DNA from: an uncultured Caryophanales bacterium
GTDB taxonomy: Bacteria; Bacillota_I; Bacilli_A; RF39; UBA660
DNA: 43,037 nucleotides
Reading direction: 5' to 3'
NCBI GenBank assembly: GCA_946611235.1
Contig: CAMODE010000036.1
Location: 1-43,037, forward strand
A program made the position numbers and the translations under genes. The notes beneath the pieces are model-generated. The model searched no databases, was not told the DNA's origin, and saw only the letters and a list, made by a program, of their open reading frames with translations. Of this stretch, positions 39,046 through 43,037 are shown in pieces. Within the stretch, counting starts at the first letter, position 1. Each line of letters opens with the position of its first letter.

Positions 39046-40086
39046 TTATATTAATCTTAATATATCATTAAATGTAACAAATATCATAAGAAGCATAAGA
39101 AAGGCAAATCCTATTCCATTAACCATTGCTTCTACTTTTACTGGAACTCTTTTTCTTCTTATCTTTTCAATTATTAAGAATACTACTCTACCACCATCAA
39201 ATGCAGGAAATGGTAGTAAATTAATAAATCCTACATTAATTGATAAGTATGCCGTTAAATATAATAAATTTGATAGTCCTGCTTTTGATTCTTCCGATAC
39301 TATTGTATAAATACCAATAGGACCAGATAAATCTTTAACCGAAGCTCTACCACTAAATAACTGTTTAATAGTAGTAAACATAAGTTTATATAAACTTAAT
39401 GTAGTCTCACCAGCATATTTAATAGATGGTATAAATCCTTTATTAACTTTTGTATCTAATGCAATACCAATAACATATTTATCCTTTCCATCTTCTCCTA
39501 CTACCTTATCAGGAGTTACTCTAACCGTTCTTTCTTTACCATTAGTATCCTTTAATACAAATTCCATTTCTTTACCTTCACTTGTCTGAAGATATAATTG
39601 TATTTCACTAAAACTAGATATTTTATCACCATCAATACTAACGACAGTATCACCTTTTTTAATACCAGATGCTTCCGCAGGCATACCAAGAGTAACATCA
39701 CTAACTATTGGTTTAGTCGTGGCACTACCATATATTAAAGCCATTACAAATAACAATAGAAAAGCAAATATAAAATTATTCATAACCCCTGCAACCATAA
39801 TTAAAAATCTTTGCCATACCGGTTTTGAATATAATTTTCTCTCTTCTGGTATCTTACTATTATCATCAGCATCTTCTCCGGCAAGTGATACAAATCCTCC
39901 AATTGGTATTAATCTAATGCAATATTCAGTCTCTCCCTTTTTCTTTTTAAAATGTAAGAGTTTTGGCCCCATACCAATAGAAAACTCATATACATATACA
40001 CCAAACATTTTTGAAAAGATAAAATGTCCAAATTCATGAACCAAAACAATAGCCCCAAGTATTAATATAAACCATATTATTCCCAT
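39046..40086 (-). CDS. rseP: RIP metalloprotease RseP (site-2 protease with PDZ)
   Basis: 'VLVHEFGHFIFSKMFGVYVYEFSIGMGPKL', 'IPIGGFVSLAGED', PDZ 'MPAEASGIKKGDTVVSID', 'LLPFPAFDGGRVVF'. Confidence 0.96.
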   Translation of the reverse strand: MGIIWFILILGAIVLVHEFGHFIFSKMFGVYVYEFSIGMGPKLLHFKKKKGETEYCIRLIPIGGFVSLAGEDADDNSKIPEERKLYSKPVWQRFLIMVAGVMNNFIFAFLLLFVMALIYGSATTKPIVSDVTLGMPAEASGIKKGDTVVSIDGDKISSFSEIQLYLQTSEGKEMEFVLKDTNGKERTVRVTPDKVVGEDGKDKYVIGIALDTKVNKGFIPSIKYAGETTLSLYKLMFTTIKQLFSGRASVKDLSGPIGIYTIVSEESKAGLSNLLYLTAYLSINVGFINLLPFPAFDGGRVVFLIIEKIRRKRVPVKVEAMVNGIGFAFLMLLMIFVTFNDILRLI

Positions 40087-40098
40087 CTTAATTCCTCC

Positions 40099-40887
40099 TT
40101 AAAACAATAACATCATTATCATTAATCCAAGTGATACAAATATAACACTATCAAATCTATCTAAAATACCACCATGACCAGGTATTAAATTAGAGTAATC
40201 TTTCTTACCAAAATATCTCTTTATACTACTAAATACTAAGTCACCTACTTCACTAAGTACAGTAAGTATAAATGACATAATAATCGTATTAATAAGAGTC
40301 ATATCATTTATAACAGTATAATAGTACATACTACCAATAAAAGTACCCATTAAAGTTCCTATAGTGCTACCTTCAATTGTCTTTTTAGGACTTATCTCTG
40401 TAAATTTATGCTTACCTATTAACATTCCCCCAATATAAGCATATGTATCAGTAATAAAAGAAATAATAAAAATATATATGCATTTATAAATACTATCTGC
40501 TCTCATATTAATAATTGTCATAAAAGAAAAAGCCATAAAAAAGATAATACCTAAAAAATAGAACGCATCATTAATATTATACTTATCTCTATCATCATAA
40601 AAGATAATAGGAATAATTAAACAAAGTATTGGAAGAACAATAAGTACTTTTATATCTATCTTATAAAAAATATTATTAAGTAAGAACAAACATAAAAATA
40701 CATAAGAAATCCCCTTAATAAAAGTAATATTCTTTTTCTCATATTTAATATCAATTAATTCTTTTAATCCAAGAAGAGATGCTCCTGTCATAACAAGGGA
40801 AAATACTTTAGTTCCTAGTATGGCTCCTATTAAAAGTATAGATACAACAATTATAGCTCCTAATATTCTTTTCTTCATATCACACAT
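40099..40887 (-). CDS. cdsA: Phosphatidate cytidylyltransferase
   Basis: '[32 protein letters not shown]', '[39 protein letters not shown]'. Confidence 0.97.
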   Translation of the reverse strand: MCDMKKRILGAIIVVSILLIGAILGTKVFSLVMTGASLLGLKELIDIKYEKKNITFIKGISYVFLCLFLLNNIFYKIDIKVLIVLPILCLIIPIIFYDDRDKYNINDAFYFLGIIFFMAFSFMTIINMRADSIYKCIYIFIISFITDTYAYIGGMLIGKHKFTEISPKKTIEGSTIGTLMGTFIGSMYYYTVINDMTLINTIIMSFILTVLSEVGDLVFSSIKRYFGKKDYSNLIPGHGGILDRFDSVIFVSLGLMIMMLLF

Positions 40888-40894
40888 CCTTTAA

Positions 40895-42817
40895 CTAAGC
40901 TATCTTATAATCATCTTCTAATGAGAAGATAACATTTTCTTCTATCCAGTTCTTTCTAGGTTCTACCGCATCTCCCATAAGAACTGATACTCTCTTCTCT
41001 GCAAGTGCTCCATCAATTATATTAACTTTAATTAGCTTTCTCGTTTTAGGGTCCATTGTCGTTTCCCATAATTGCTCAGCATTCATTTCACCAAGTCCTT
41101 TATATCTTTGAACTCTATATCCCGTCTTACCCTTAGTTAAGTCTCTTAGCTCTTCATTCGTCCAAGCATATTCATGTTTACCACCATGACTTACTTTATA
41201 TAAAGGAGGCATAGCAATAAATAGATGACCTTCTTCAATTAAAGGTTTCATATACCTATAAAAGAATGTAAGAAGTAAACACTGAATATGTGCTCCATCA
41301 TCATCAGCATCGGTCATAATAACTACTTTACCATAATTAATATCTTTAACCGTAAAGTCAGTTCCAACTCCTGCTCCTATCGTATAGATAAGTGTATTAA
41401 TTTCTTCATTCTTAAAGATTTCTTCCATTCTTGTCTTTTCCGTATTTAAAACCTTACCACGAAGTGGAAGAATAGCTTGTGTCTTTCTATCTCTTCCTTG
41501 CTTAGCACTACCACCAGCACTCTGTCCCTCTACTATAAATAATTCTTTTTCACTAGCCTTTTTACTTTGAGCCGGAGTAAGTTTACCAGATAAAAGCCTT
41601 TCCGTCTTTTTACCTTCTTTACCTTTTCTTGATTCTTCTCTTGCTTTTCTCGCAGCTTCTCTCGCTTCTTTACCTTTAATAGCTTTACCAACTATTTTCG
41701 TAGCTACTACTTTATTTTCTTCTAAAAAGAATTTAAGTTTCTCTGTTGTAATAGCCTCTACTATTGGTCTAGCCTGCGGAGTACCAAGTTTAGCTTTCGT
41801 CTGTCCTTCAAACTGAAGTAAATCCTCAGGTATTTGCACTGATATAACCGCAGTTAATCCTTCTCTTACGTCTGAGCCATCAAAAGTCTTATCTTTACCC
41901 TTAAGTAAATTATTAGTCTTAGCATAATCATTTAATACCTTTGTAATAGCAGTCTTAAAGCCAACTTCATGCGTACCACCATCGGTAGTCTTAACGTTAT
42001 TAACAAAAGATACGATATTCTCAGAATAACTATCCGTATATTGAAGTGCTACTTCGACATTAATCTTATCTTTACTACTATTAAAACATAATACTTTATG
42101 TAAAGGATCTTTACTTTCATTTAAATATTCACAAAAAGCTTCAAGTCCATTCTCATACATAAACTTTTCACTTTTTCCTTCTATTTCATCTACTACCTCA
42201 ATCGTAAGTCCACTAATTAGAAAAGCACACTCTTGCATTCTTTCACATATCGTACTAAAACTAAATGTAGTCGTAGAAAAAATACTAGGATCAGGTTTAA
42301 ATTTAACCGTAGTACCAGTTCTATTAGTATCTCCTACTCTTTTTAAAGGAACTACTACTTTACCACCATTTTCAAACTTAATATAATATTCTCCGCCATC
42401 TCTTCTCGTAACGACTTCCATTACACTACTAAGAGCATTAACAACAGAACCACCAACACCATGAAGTCCTCCGGATACTTTATATCCACCTTCACTAAAT
42501 TTACCACCAGCATGAAGTACTGTATAAATAACTTCTGGTGTACTCTTACCAGAAGAATGCATACCTACTGGTAATCCTCTTCCTTTATCTGTGACACTAA
42601 CACTACCATCTCTATGTAATACTATCTTTAAATGATTACCATAACCATTTAAAGCTTCATCAATAGAATTATCTACTATCTCCCATACAAGATGATGAAG
42701 TCCTCTTTTATCCGTAGACCCAATATACATACCAGGTCTCTTTCTAACAGCCTCTAATCCTTCTAATATCTTAATCGAACTCTCATCATAAGTCTCTTTT
42801 TTTGCCATATCTATCAC
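40895..42817 (-). CDS. parE: DNA topoisomerase IV subunit B (possibly GyrB)
   Basis: 'LEAVRKRPGMYIGSTDKRGLHHLVWEIVDNSIDEAL', 'LFIVEGQSAGGSAKQGRDRKTQAILPLRGKVLNTEK', 'MTDADDDGAHI', 'QRYKGLGEMN'. ParE preferred on the STDKRGLHHLVWEI motif. Confidence 0.8.
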   Translation of the reverse strand: MIDMAKKETYDESSIKILEGLEAVRKRPGMYIGSTDKRGLHHLVWEIVDNSIDEALNGYGNHLKIVLHRDGSVSVTDKGRGLPVGMHSSGKSTPEVIYTVLHAGGKFSEGGYKVSGGLHGVGGSVVNALSSVMEVVTRRDGGEYYIKFENGGKVVVPLKRVGDTNRTGTTVKFKPDPSIFSTTTFSFSTICERMQECAFLISGLTIEVVDEIEGKSEKFMYENGLEAFCEYLNESKDPLHKVLCFNSSKDKINVEVALQYTDSYSENIVSFVNNVKTTDGGTHEVGFKTAITKVLNDYAKTNNLLKGKDKTFDGSDVREGLTAVISVQIPEDLLQFEGQTKAKLGTPQARPIVEAITTEKLKFFLEENKVVATKIVGKAIKGKEAREAARKAREESRKGKEGKKTERLLSGKLTPAQSKKASEKELFIVEGQSAGGSAKQGRDRKTQAILPLRGKVLNTEKTRMEEIFKNEEINTLIYTIGAGVGTDFTVKDINYGKVVIMTDADDDGAHIQCLLLTFFYRYMKPLIEEGHLFIAMPPLYKVSHGGKHEYAWTNEELRDLTKGKTGYRVQRYKGLGEMNAEQLWETTMDPKTRKLIKVNIIDGALAEKRVSVLMGDAVEPRKNWIEENVIFSLEDDYKIA

Positions 42818-42904
42818 ATCCTATTAATTTCCATACTAATTTTATCACAAAACTTCTTTATCTTCAAGATACTTGTCACTTTATTTGACATATTTATCTG
42901 ATTA

Positions 42905-43006
42905 TTCAGTAAAAATGTTACATAAATTACGGCTTATTTTTCAGAAGAAATGTTACATATATAAAATAAATTATCCTATAGCTAATTTTCAGTAAAAATG
43001 TTACAT
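42905..43006. repeat. Three direct repeats TTCAG(T/A)A(A/G)AAATGTTACAT, probably one end of a mobile element continuing past the window
   Basis: TTCAGTAAAAATGTTACAT at 42905-42923 and 42988-43006 (identical), TTCAGAAGAAATGTTACAT at 42940-42958. Confidence 0.85.
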
Positions 43007-43037
43007 CTTTTTTCTTTACTTGTTTAATATTGTCTTG

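Overview
This is an AT-rich window from a Firmicutes/Bacilli-like chromosome, judged by gene content; I cannot name the species. Most of it is ordinary housekeeping sequence: thymidylate/dNTP genes, clpB, trmD-rimM, lgt, a FtsW/RodA-family gene, spmA-spmB-dacF-like genes, the rplU-prp-rpmA-spoIVFB/FA-like block, a standalone 5'-3' exonuclease, RseP, cdsA and parE, plus three tRNAs. The accessory content includes an intact IS1182-like element at 71-1743, a standalone TnpB with a structured downstream RNA, a Rpn/PD-(D/E)XK protein with a 12-bp tandem repeat, and an incomplete array of three repeats at the right edge. Hand translation of regions the ORF track leaves fragmented shows three decayed genes: a YafQ-like toxin beside an intact DinJ/RelB-like antitoxin, a RhuM-like gene, and a MvaI/BcnI-type restriction endonuclease. 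Other points worth checking are a diverged CIRCE operator at clpB, a 35-bp dispersed stem-loop repeat, a 23-bp inverted repeat, and two adjacent paralogous coiled-coil proteins of unknown function. I found no convincing complete new defence system; the coiled-coil pair is the best candidate for undescribed biology.
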